A model generated the notes under the pieces. It was not told where the DNA came from. It saw only the letters and a list, made by a program, of their open reading frames with translations, and did not search any database. Of a stretch of 5,216 nucleotides of DNA, positions 1 through 5,216 are shown one piece after another. Origin of the DNA: Rhodospirillaceae bacterium UBA4468 (lineage in GTDB: Bacteria > Pseudomonadota > Alphaproteobacteria > Rhodospirillales > Casp-alpha2); NCBI GenBank assembly GCA_002389385.1, contig DGOK01000126.1, forward strand, positions 1 through 5,216. The letters are read 5' to 3'. Every line of letters starts with the position of its first letter. Within the stretch, counting starts at the first letter, position 1. The translations under genes were made by a program, and so were the position numbers.

Positions 1-448
1 CATGCCGTATGGCCATATCGGCTTCCCGACGCTCAAGAACGGCGTTTCTCTCTTCTCCAACAAAGTCCAAACGAATATCTGGATTATCAGACAAGAAAGC
101 GGCTGCATGACGATTTAGAAAACCAGTAATAAATGTCGATACAGCCGATATGCGTACAGATTGCCGATCATCTGGGCGTTCTGTATCAATGTCACTCTCA
201 AGTTCTGCTGTCAGCGTTTCTATTTTTTCAGCGCGTTGAGCGACACGGCGACCAGATTCCGTCATAACAATGCCTGATTCTGATAACTCAAAAAGCTTCA
301 CGCCCAGATCAAGCTCCAGCGCATGAATGCGGCGGCTGACAGTACTTTGGTGAACATGGAGAGCGTTCGCAGCCGCGATCATTGTTGGATGGCGGGCAAG
401 GGCCAGAGCAAACCTGAGGTCATCCCAAGACATTCGTTCAATATTCAT
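1..448 (-). CDS. LysR-family transcriptional regulator, N-terminal part (cut by window edge)
   Basis: The first 149 codons are visible on the minus strand; the C-terminus lies outside the window. Residues 9-67 form a winged helix-turn-helix of the LysR type: WDDLRFALALAR, then an AAANALHVHQSTVSRRI recognition region (about 25-41) and the family signature leading to LGVKLFE and TESGRRV. A linker helix follows (about 68-90). The effector domain begins near 98, and its typical 'EADMAIR' stretch is at 142-148. These proteins bind DNA as tetramers and usually regulate a divergent neighbour, here the oxygenase-like gene beginning at 577. The start is uncertain: ATG at 448 is used here, but the in-frame ATG at 433 would begin with MSWDDLRF, also common in the family, and neither has a clear Shine-Dalgarno. 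The family is certain; the inducer is unknown. Confidence 0.93.
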   Translation of the reverse strand, partial: MNIERMSWDDLRFALALARHPTMIAAANALHVHQSTVSRRIHALELDLGVKLFELSESGIVMTESGRRVAQRAEKIETLTAELESDIDTERPDDRQSVRISAVSTFITGFLNRHAAAFLSDNPDIRLDFVGEERNAVLERREADMAIRH

Positions 449-468
449 AAGACAGATAATATTCGAGA

Positions 469-482
469 TTGCAAAAATGCAA
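469..482. promoter_or_regulatory. Candidate LysR-type operator (T-N11-A dyad)
   Basis: TTGCA-AAAA-TGCAA is a perfect inverted repeat with 5-bp arms, and its 470-482 part fits the T-N11-A layout of LysR-family sites. It lies 20 bp upstream of the regulator's start codon, in the divergent region shared with the oxygenase-like gene. This is where such regulators usually bind for autoregulation and activation. A second palindrome, CAAGCTTG, is at 493-500. The assignment rests on position and symmetry only. Confidence 0.4.
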
Positions 483-563
483 TGCAGTTTCGCAAGCTTG
501 TGTGTTGTGTGAATAAGGAACAGTGCGCATTCTTAAGCTAAAAGACGTTCCAAATAGATTTGT

Positions 564-567
564 GAGG
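564..567 (+). promoter_or_regulatory. Ribosome binding site fixing the start of the oxygenase-like gene
   Basis: GAGG sits 9 nt before the ATG at 577. The alternative in-frame GTG at 523 has a purine run (AAGGAA, 515-520) only 2 nt away, too close for normal initiation. The site therefore favours 577. Confidence 0.6.
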
Positions 568-576
568 ACCTTTGAA

Positions 577-1413
577 ATGGAAACAACATTACGCAACGCG
601 GAGACGCGGCGACATGTGCAAGGTGAGTTACTCTTCGCACTCGAAGGCGGAGAAGCCCCAACGATCACTGTACCGCTTGATGACAGGGGGACGGTCCGTC
701 GTGGCGGCCTTGATGTTCGCTCGGTACTTATCGCCGATGGCCGCTTCGCAGCATCATCATTCTCGCTTGATAAAGAGGGTTTTGCTTTCATCAATGGACC
801 CAGTGCCGTGACAAACTTCGAAGATACGGTAGAGGTAGAGCAAAATTACTATCCCGAAATTCGCGATTTGGTGGCCCGTTCACTTGGTGCAAGTGAAGTC
901 GAAATCTTTGATCATACAATACGTGTTACAGATCCGGAAACGAGTTATCGCCGCCCGGCAAGTCATGCGCATAATGATTATACTGAGGCATCAGGCCCTG
1001 GCCGTCTTGCGGATATGATAGGTGAGGCTCGGGCCAACGAATGGATGGATGACCGTATTGTCCAGGTCAACGTATGGCGGCCCATTTCTGAACCTGTTCA
1101 GCAAATGCCCCTCGCACTCTTGGATGCTTCAAGTATTGATAATGCTGATTTGGTTGAAACAAGTATTATTAATGAACGACAAGGTGGACGTATTGGTAAA
1201 ATCTACAGTGTGATGCACCGCGAGGGACAGAGTTGGTTCTATTTCCCTGAAATGAAGATGTCTGAAGCGATCATGATTAAAGGCTTTGATAGCTTGAAAG
1301 ACGGCCGCGCTCGCTTCACCCCGCATTCTGCCTTTGAAGATCCTCATACGCCAGAAGGGGCGGCACCCAGGCGCTCGATCGAGGTCCGAACATTTGCCCG
1401 CGTTCCGGCATAA
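577..1413 (+). CDS. CmcJ/NvfI (AsaB)-family oxygenase-like protein
   Basis: This 278-residue protein has the hallmark blocks of the CmcJ/NvfI family (also listed as AsaB hydroxylase/desaturase or GA4-desaturase-like). They are HAHNDYT at 130-136, NVWRPI (165-170), PLALLD (178-183), W-FYFPEM around 220-226, FTPHSAFEDP (247-256) and RRSIEVR (265-271). Fungal NvfI is an Fe(II)/2-oxoglutarate enzyme, and CmcJ takes part in cephamycin 7-alpha modification. By analogy, H132, D134 and H250 are the likely iron triad, and an arginine at 265-271 would hold the co-substrate; this is inferred from the motifs. There is no signal peptide, so it should be cytoplasmic. The ATG at 577 was chosen for its GAGG site; a GTG at 523 would add 18 residues. 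It is probably co-transcribed with the GFA-family gene 20 nt downstream and controlled by the divergent LysR protein. The substrate is unknown. The family call is secure, the reaction is not. Confidence 0.85.
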   Translation: METTLRNAETRRHVQGELLFALEGGEAPTITVPLDDRGTVRRGGLDVRSVLIADGRFAASSFSLDKEGFAFINGPSAVTNFEDTVEVEQNYYPEIRDLVARSLGASEVEIFDHTIRVTDPETSYRRPASHAHNDYTEASGPGRLADMIGEARANEWMDDRIVQVNVWRPISEPVQQMPLALLDASSIDNADLVETSIINERQGGRIGKIYSVMHREGQSWFYFPEMKMSEAIMIKGFDSLKDGRARFTPHSAFEDPHTPEGAAPRRSIEVRTFARVPA

Positions 1414-1433
1414 TTTAAGCGAGGAAATACCTG

Positions 1434-1835
1434 ATGAATGATGCCAAGAATGTTACAGGAAGTTGCTTATGCGGTGTCGTGAAGTTCAATGTAAAGAAGT
1501 TCACCCGCCCAGTGACTGCCTGCCATTGTCAGCAGTGCCGTAAAATATCGGGTAACTTTGTTGCAGCCACCAGAAGCAAAAACACAGAACTTGAGATGAT
1601 TTCTGACGAGACGTTGTCTTGGTACCGATCATCAGAAGAAGCTGAACGCGGATTTTTTCGTGTGTGCGGTGGAAATTTGTTTTGGCGCGAAATTGGCTCT
1701 GATGCGACATCAATAATGGCAGGCCCTTTGGATGGCCCAACAGGCTTGGTTACATCTGCGCACATCTATGACGAAGATGCGGGAGACTACTATGAACTTA
1801 ATGATGATTTCCCCAGGTTTCTGCAAGGCGATTAA
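1434..1835 (+). CDS. GFA/CENP-V-family zinc-fold protein, one zinc cysteine replaced
   Basis: This 133-residue protein shows the GFA pattern: GSCLCG (C11, C13), CHCQQCRK (C30, C32, C35), an RGF-x-x-CG-x-LFW block (72-84), a MAGPLDGP turn (95-102) and AHIY followed by DYYEL near the end. Family members carry seven cysteines binding two zinc ions, and some act on S-hydroxymethyl-glutathione or other small thiol adducts; most have unknown substrates. The block normally reads RGFC-x-x-CG, but here residue 75 is Phe (TTT, 1656-1658), so one ligand of the C11/C13/C78 site is absent while the CHCxxC site is complete. It follows the oxygenase-like gene by 20 nt with its own GAGGAA site at 1421-1426, implying a shared transcript. 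Its role may be to handle a reactive product of that enzyme (inference). Family membership is clear; formaldehyde chemistry is not demonstrated. Confidence 0.88.
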   Translation: MNDAKNVTGSCLCGVVKFNVKKFTRPVTACHCQQCRKISGNFVAATRSKNTELEMISDETLSWYRSSEEAERGFFRVCGGNLFWREIGSDATSIMAGPLDGPTGLVTSAHIYDEDAGDYYELNDDFPRFLQGD

Positions 1836-1845
1836 GACTACAAAA

Positions 1846-2628
1846 TTAAGGCGCCATACAGTTGCGCAATGAAGTTACGAGCCTTGTCATGAGTTCTGCA
1901 TAAAGTTTTGCGCCAGGCGTTAGGTCGCCCCCTAATGGGTCAAGCGTGCCTTCTTGTGCTGTTGATCCTTCGATCAGCAAGGCGGTGTAGCGTTTGGGGT
2001 ATTGGGGCTCGCGAAAAACGCAACGGATATTGTGTTCCTTAATGGTGTGGCGGATTTTTCGTAATTGCGCGGGGCCGGGACGATGCTCGGGTGTTACCTA
2101 CAAGGCGATAAGTGGCTTTAGTCCAAAATGCTCCGTAAATTGGCTGTATGCATCATGCAGAACCACGGCTTGTTCGCCTCGTATTGGGTCCACAACGCTT
2201 TTGAGTTCTGTTTCTAAAGCAGTCAGTGTCGCGAGTGCGGTTTCTTTATTTGTGTTAATCCGCTGACACTGGGCCGGGAGTGTTTCTGTTAACGCTGTGG
2301 CGATGAGTTCAAGCGCTTGCTTGGCTCGTGCGGGACTTAACCAGAAATGCTGATCAGGTCCATCATGGTGGTGTTCATGGGTGTGCTTATGCTCTTTTTC
2401 TGCATGCGCGACTTTAGATGCATCAGATGGGGCCATGGCGTAATCATGAGGGGATGCAAAACCTTTAACAATTAAGTCTGGTTCGGCAATCCCTTCCAAA
2501 ACCATAGCCACCAACGAATGAATAGGTGGGATCGTAGCGACGACTCGCGGTGTCTTGGCGTGTGCAGCAAGTGGCAAAGCGCACAGAATGATTGCGAGCA
2601 TAAGGGGGTGGAAAATTTTTCTTAGCAC
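1846..2628 (-). pseudogene. znuA: znuA, periplasmic zinc-binding protein of the Znu ABC transporter, interrupted by in-frame TAG
   Basis: ZnuA captures periplasmic zinc and delivers it to ZnuB. Reading from a GTG at 2628 gives a clear Sec signal peptide (about 1-24, hydrophobic core LMLAIILCALPLAA). VVATIPPIHSLVAMV follows, then SPHDY with zinc histidine H61, a His-rich loop (77-88), DQHFWLSP with H94 and VLHDAYSQF with H158. A TAG at 2098-2100 stops the frame at codon 177. The same frame then continues with unmistakable ZnuA sequence: VTPEHRPGP, CVFREPQ (C203), LDPLG (D230) and a terminal Cys257, ending at TAA 1846-1848. That C-terminal half carries the fourth ligand and the expected disulfide pair. 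The usual 'ADLVVWVG' segment of some 40-60 residues between PSD (67-69) and the His-rich loop is also missing, so the full frame is only 260 codons against about 300 in the family. An ATG at 2700 was rejected as the start: it overlaps znuC and precedes the signal peptide with non-hydrophobic residues. Confidence 0.85.
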
Positions 2629-2644
2629 AGTGAGCTCTTTTATA

Positions 2645-2674
2645 TTGAGATGAGAGAGATAATTTTGTAATAAT
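2645..2674 (+). promoter_or_regulatory. Predicted sigma-70-type promoter of znuCB-zur
   Basis: TTGAGA at 2645-2650 (5 of 6 to TTGACA) is followed after 18 bp by AATAAT at 2669-2674 (5 of 6 to TATAAT), preceded by an extended TGn at 2666-2668. Transcription would start at about 2681-2683, which is at the znuC ATG. The region is AT-rich, so chance matches are possible. Confidence 0.5.
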
Positions 2675-2680
2675 ATAACA
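2666..2680. promoter_or_regulatory. Zur box (zinc-dependent repressor operator)
   Basis: TGTAATAATATAACA differs from the palindromic proteobacterial Zur core TGTTATANTATAACA at one position. It lies between divergent znuA and znuC, covers the predicted -10 of znuC, and ends 2 nt before its ATG. Zinc-loaded Zur, encoded two genes downstream, should therefore block RNA polymerase here. The site is about 40 nt upstream of the znuA start, where it could also silence the minus-strand promoter. Confidence 0.82.
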
Positions 2681-2682
2681 TT

Positions 2683-3522
2683 ATGAAAATTGCCAAGCAA
2701 ACTGAAATCACGTCACGTGCTCCATTGTTGTCTGCGCGTGGGCTCGGGGTTCGAGCCTCATCAAGATGGTTGATTGAGAACGTTGACCTCAAGGTTCACC
2801 GCGGCGAAATCGTCACGCTTATTGGCCCTAATGGGAGTGGGAAAAGCACAACAGTGCGGGCTTTGCTGGGTCTCATTAAAAGTGATGCGGGTGAGATTAC
2901 GCGGACGAATGATCTGCGCGTTGGCTACGTTCCACAAAAACTTACCATTGATTGGACAATGCCTCTCAAGGTTCGCCGGTTTATGACGATCACGGGCCGT
3001 CATTCTGTCACGTCTATTGATGCTGCGCTCGATGAAGTCGGGATTCTGGTACTGGCCAAAAATGATATTCAATCGTTATCAGGCGGCGAGTTTCAACGAC
3101 TGTTACTTGCACGCGCGATGATCGGTCAACCGCAATTGCTGGTCTTGGATGAACCTGTTCAAGGGGTGGATGCACAAGGTGAAATTGCGCTTTATGAATT
3201 GATTGGTGATCTTCGCCGGCGTCATGACTGCGGGATCTTACTTGTTTCACATGACTTGCACATTGTGATGGCTGAGACGGATACGGTCGTATGTTTGAAC
3301 GGCCATGTTTGTTGTTCAGGAAGTCCCCGGTCAGTGGCTGAAAGCCCGGAGTATCGTGACCTCTTTGGTGCGAGGGCAGCTGAAGCCTTGGCGGTTTATC
3401 ATCATCACCATGACCACAAGCATTTGCCAGATGGCTCGGTCGTCCAGGCTAACGGTCACGATGATCACTCTGCTTGCACACATCCAGAAACAAATAAAAA
3501 AAAGCCTTCACACCATGGATGA
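2683..3522 (+). CDS. znuC: ZnuC, ATPase of the zinc ABC transporter, with His-rich C-terminal tail
   Basis: This 279-residue cytoplasmic ABC ATPase powers zinc import through ZnuB. It has a Walker A GPNGSGKST at 48-56, a Q-loop at Q85 (GYVPQK), an LSGGE signature (132-136) followed by FQRLLLARA, a Walker B LLVLDEP (152-158), a D-loop near GVDAQGE and the switch histidine H190 (VSHDLH). All catalytic motifs are intact. From about 239 the protein ends in a metal-binding-like tail: HHHHDHKH, then GHDDHSACTH and a terminal SHHG. Family members often carry a shorter version. No Shine-Dalgarno precedes the ATG at 2683, because the Zur box occupies that space and the predicted transcription start almost coincides with it, so initiation may be leaderless. 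TTG codons at 2725 and 2728 are poorer alternatives. The stop overlaps the znuB start by 8 nt. A manganese or iron ABC ATPase is the alternative, but the Zur box and zur favour zinc. Confidence 0.93.
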   Translation: MKIAKQTEITSRAPLLSARGLGVRASSRWLIENVDLKVHRGEIVTLIGPNGSGKSTTVRALLGLIKSDAGEITRTNDLRVGYVPQKLTIDWTMPLKVRRFMTITGRHSVTSIDAALDEVGILVLAKNDIQSLSGGEFQRLLLARAMIGQPQLLVLDEPVQGVDAQGEIALYELIGDLRRRHDCGILLVSHDLHIVMAETDTVVCLNGHVCCSGSPRSVAESPEYRDLFGARAAEALAVYHHHHDHKHLPDGSVVQANGHDDHSACTHPETNKKKPSHHG

Positions 3523-4324
3523 TTTTCTGTTCCGTGCGCTGCTTGCGGGTGCTGGCGTCGCTCTGATTGCTGGACCGCTTGGGTGTTTTATCGTGTGGCG
3601 CAGAATGGCTTACTTCGGCGATACAATGGCGCATTCTGCATTGTTGGGCGTTGCGTTATCCGTCCTGTTTGACGTCAATATCACATTAGGTGTCTTTGTC
3701 GTCGCAACATTTGGCGCATTGGCATTAATCATGATGCAGCGACGCGCACCGCTGTCTTCGGATGCATTGTTGGGTATTCTGTCACATTCAATGTTAGCGC
3801 TTGGAATTGTCATCGTTGCGATGATGACATGGTTACGCATTGACCTCATGGCATTCCTGTTTGGGGATATTCTTGCTGTATCGTGGACAGATATCGTTGT
3901 CGTGTATGCGGGAGGTGCATTAATCCTGGCCTTTTTAATCTTCATATGGCGACCACTTTTAGCTGGAACGGTGAGCTCGGAATTAGCCGCGGCTGAAGGC
4001 TTACACCCCGAACGCGCGCGTATTATCTTTATGTTATTGATGGCGGCAGTGATTGCGATTGCCATGAAAATTGTAGGAATATTATTGATCACGTCATTGT
4101 TGATCATTCCAGCCGCTGCGGCGCGGCGGTTCGCGCCAACTCCTGAAATGATGGCTGTGCTGGCTGCGATTATTGGTGTGATCGCTGTGTGTGTTGGTTT
4201 GTTTGGCTCGCTTACATGGGACACGCCGTCGGGGCCCAGTATCGTCGTCGCTGCGGCGATGATATTCCTGCTGAGCTTGCTGACCCCGGGATCAAGTGCG
4301 TTGAAAATGCGAAGGGATATGTAA
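3515..4324 (+). CDS. znuB: ZnuB, membrane permease of the zinc ABC transporter (ABC-3 family)
   Basis: This 269-residue integral membrane protein forms the inner-membrane zinc channel as a dimer with ZnuC. Hydrophobic stretches at about 8-28, 38-54, 57-73, 88-106, 127-144, 168-200 (probably two passes), 212-232 and 240-257 fit the usual eight or so helices. Family features include MAYFGDTMAHSALLG (31-45) and the cytoplasmic SELAAAEGLHPERAR loop (155-169), which contacts the ATPase. GILLITSLLIIPAAAAR (188-204) follows. Length is normal for the family. ATG at 3515 is chosen because it matches the family N-terminus and overlaps the znuC stop (ATGGATGA). No strong Shine-Dalgarno precedes it, which suggests translational coupling. 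Starting upstream at 3305 would only read znuC out of frame. The TAA overlaps the zur ATG by one base. Confidence 0.94.
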   Translation: MDDFLFRALLAGAGVALIAGPLGCFIVWRRMAYFGDTMAHSALLGVALSVLFDVNITLGVFVVATFGALALIMMQRRAPLSSDALLGILSHSMLALGIVIVAMMTWLRIDLMAFLFGDILAVSWTDIVVVYAGGALILAFLIFIWRPLLAGTVSSELAAAEGLHPERARIIFMLLMAAVIAIAMKIVGILLITSLLIIPAAAARRFAPTPEMMAVLAAIIGVIAVCVGLFGSLTWDTPSGPSIVVAAAMIFLLSLLTPGSSALKMRRDM

Positions 4325-4737
4325 TGGGACATCACGCGCTCACTAAAAATCAGCAATTAGTCCTTAATTGCCTGAAAGCAAATGAATGCGCACTTACTGC
4401 CTACGACATTCTGGATATGGTCCGGGAGGGGGGGATTCGAGCCCCTGTTCAGGTATACCGCGCTCTGGAGTTTCTTGTTACGACGAGGGTTGTGCACCGC
4501 ATTGAAAGCATGAACGCCTACGTGGCGTGCGCGCATGAGCATGGCAATGAAGATACACCGCATAACAACGCGGTCGCATTTACGATATGCGATGACTGCG
4601 GTGTGGTATCGGAGATCTCGGTACCTGCAGCAGAGCGTACAATTGATGAGTTGGCCGAGAAGAGCGGTTTTATTCCAGATCGTACGGTTGTGGAACTTCA
4701 TGGCCACTGTGCAAATTGCTCTGGTTCTATGGGATGA
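4324..4737 (+). CDS. zur: Zur, Fur-family zinc-responsive repressor
   Basis: This 137-residue Fur-superfamily protein has an N-terminal winged helix (about 5-60), including LTAYDIL and RAPVQVYRALEFL, which matches Zur better than Fur. The C-terminal half carries the metal sites. C89/C92 (CDDC) and C129/C132 (CANC) form the structural zinc site. H58, C69, a histidine around 80 and E97 are placed like the regulatory site of Escherichia coli Zur, with the spacing matching at H58, C69, E97 and all four structural cysteines. With zinc bound, the dimer should repress the promoter at 2645-2674 through the Zur box. The start codon is the ATG of TAATG overlapping the znuB stop. The upstream ATG at 4189 only reads znuB out of frame. 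Being in the operon it controls implies negative autoregulation. Fur or Mur are less likely given the sequence and the znu neighbours. Confidence 0.94.
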   Translation: MGHHALTKNQQLVLNCLKANECALTAYDILDMVREGGIRAPVQVYRALEFLVTTRVVHRIESMNAYVACAHEHGNEDTPHNNAVAFTICDDCGVVSEISVPAAERTIDELAEKSGFIPDRTVVELHGHCANCSGSMG

Positions 4738-4744
4738 TTTTGAG

Positions 4745-5216
4745 ATGAGAGCTTTTTTAATAAGACTTTGTTTAATTGGGCTATTCTTAAGTTTTTCGTC
4801 GACTGCACAGGCACACCCTCACGCGTGGGTAGATGTTAAAGTCCAGATTTTATTTGATGATATGCAGCGCGCTTACGCTATCAAGCAAGAGTGGTTGTTC
4901 GATGATCTGTATTCGGTTTTTGTGACATCAGGTGCCGATATGGATGGTGATGGCCGTCCTGATCAGGAGGCCTTGGATGCTGTGATGAAGGAAAACATCG
5001 AGAACTTGAGGGAATTCGAATATTTCACTGATATCAAAAGTGGCGAGATGAAAATTCAATCATCGCGTGCGATTGATGTGACGACGCGTATGGAGGGTAA
5101 ACGCCTGCAGATGACATTTACATTGCCTTTTAATGAGCCTGTGGCCGTCACTGATATGCCGCTGCAGTATGCGATCTATGATCCGACTTATTATGTTGAG
5201 ATGGTCCATGCCGAGG
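4745..5216 (+). CDS. DUF1007-family secreted protein, ZevA-like (cut by window edge)
   Basis: The first 157 codons are visible. A Sec signal peptide (1-23: basic RAFLIR start, hydrophobic LCLIGLFLSF, AQA before the cut) leaves a mature protein beginning HPHAWVDV, the typical start of the DUF1007 family and a plausible N-terminal metal ligand group. EWLFDDLYS (49-57) is a family block. D65-x-D67-x-D69-G70 with D73 and E75 forms an EF-hand-like acidic loop, though position 12 is Ala. In Haemophilus influenzae, ZevA belongs to this family and works with the NicO-type membrane protein ZevB in zinc acquisition. The gene starts 7 nt after zur and has only a weak ribosome site (GGGA, 4731-4734), so it should share the Zur-controlled transcript. 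A role in periplasmic zinc handling is inferred from family and location. A ZevB/NicO-like permease may follow outside the window. The family also occurs beside nickel/cobalt exporters, so the metal is not proven. Confidence 0.82.
   Translation, partial: MRAFLIRLCLIGLFLSFSSTAQAHPHAWVDVKVQILFDDMQRAYAIKQEWLFDDLYSVFVTSGADMDGDGRPDQEALDAVMKENIENLREFEYFTDIKSGEMKIQSSRAIDVTTRMEGKRLQMTFTLPFNEPVAVTDMPLQYAIYDPTYYVEMVHAE

Noticed and set aside
523..576. GTG at 523 as start of the oxygenase-like gene
   Set aside because: Its only purine run is 2 nt away, whereas ATG 577 has GAGG at a normal distance. The extra 18 residues are not recognisable as part of the family.
438..794. Minus-strand open frame of 118 codons over the divergent region and the start of the oxygenase-like gene
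   Set aside because: It conflicts with two well-supported genes and shows no recognisable domain.
1994..2266. Plus-strand open frame of 90 codons across the znuA C-terminal half
   Set aside because: It is the reverse complement of ZnuA coding sequence, with no domain of its own.
2629..2700. ATG at 2700 (minus) as the znuA start
   Set aside because: It would place 24 polar or mixed residues before the signal peptide, overlap the znuC coding start and run through the Zur box. GTG 2628 begins directly at the signal peptide.
3481..3503. A-rich run near the end of znuC as a slippage or terminator signal
   Set aside because: It encodes the normal NKKK tail in frame. No hairpin precedes it, and znuB continues in overlap.
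3305..3514. Upstream extension of znuB into znuC
   Set aside because: The translation is an out-of-frame reading of znuC. The family N-terminus begins at the ATG at 3515.
4189..4323. Upstream extension of zur into znuB
   Set aside because: The sequence is out-of-frame znuB. The ATG overlapping the znuB stop gives a normal Zur length.
3610..4356. Long minus-strand open frame of 248 codons opposite znuB
   Set aside because: It is the antisense shadow of a clear membrane protein gene; its repetitive Ala/Ile/Asn-rich translation resembles no family I know.

Overview
The window looks like a chromosomal segment of an alphaproteobacterium with GC content near 50% (estimated by eye). The grounds are a divergent znuA / znuC-znuB-zur arrangement, an AT-rich Zur operator of the type common in Proteobacteria, and gene sequences that resemble alphaproteobacterial family members. 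The taxonomy is inference only. It holds seven genes, with almost no non-coding DNA outside two short divergent promoter regions (449-576 and 2629-2682).

Left part (1-1835). A LysR-family regulator on the minus strand, cut by the window edge, is divergent from a two-gene plus-strand unit. The first gene encodes a CmcJ/NvfI (AsaB)-type protein, an Fe(II)/2-oxoglutarate-oxygenase-like family. The second, 20 nt later, encodes a small GFA/CENP-V zinc-fold protein that lacks one of its usual zinc cysteines. The regulator probably controls the pair. The substrate cannot be read from the sequence.

Right part (1846-5216). This is a zinc-homeostasis locus. On the minus strand lies znuA, the periplasmic zinc-binding protein gene. 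It is damaged: an in-frame TAG interrupts it at codon 177, with recognisable ZnuA sequence continuing in the same frame for 83 more codons. It also lacks the family segment between the first zinc histidine and the His-rich loop. On the plus strand, znuC (ATPase), znuB (permease), zur (zinc-sensing repressor) and a DUF1007/ZevA-like secreted protein gene are packed with overlaps or a gap of at most 7 nt, forming one operon. A near-perfect Zur box lies in the 54-nt divergent region, over the predicted -10 and 2 nt before the znuC ATG, so Zur most likely autoregulates the whole cluster. The spacing suggests that znuC mRNA is leaderless.

Taken together, an apparently intact ZnuBC transporter and its regulator sit beside a binding-protein gene that seems broken, followed by a gene related to ZevA of the ZevAB zinc system. 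I saw no CRISPR array, tRNA, rRNA, insertion sequence or clear intrinsic terminator.
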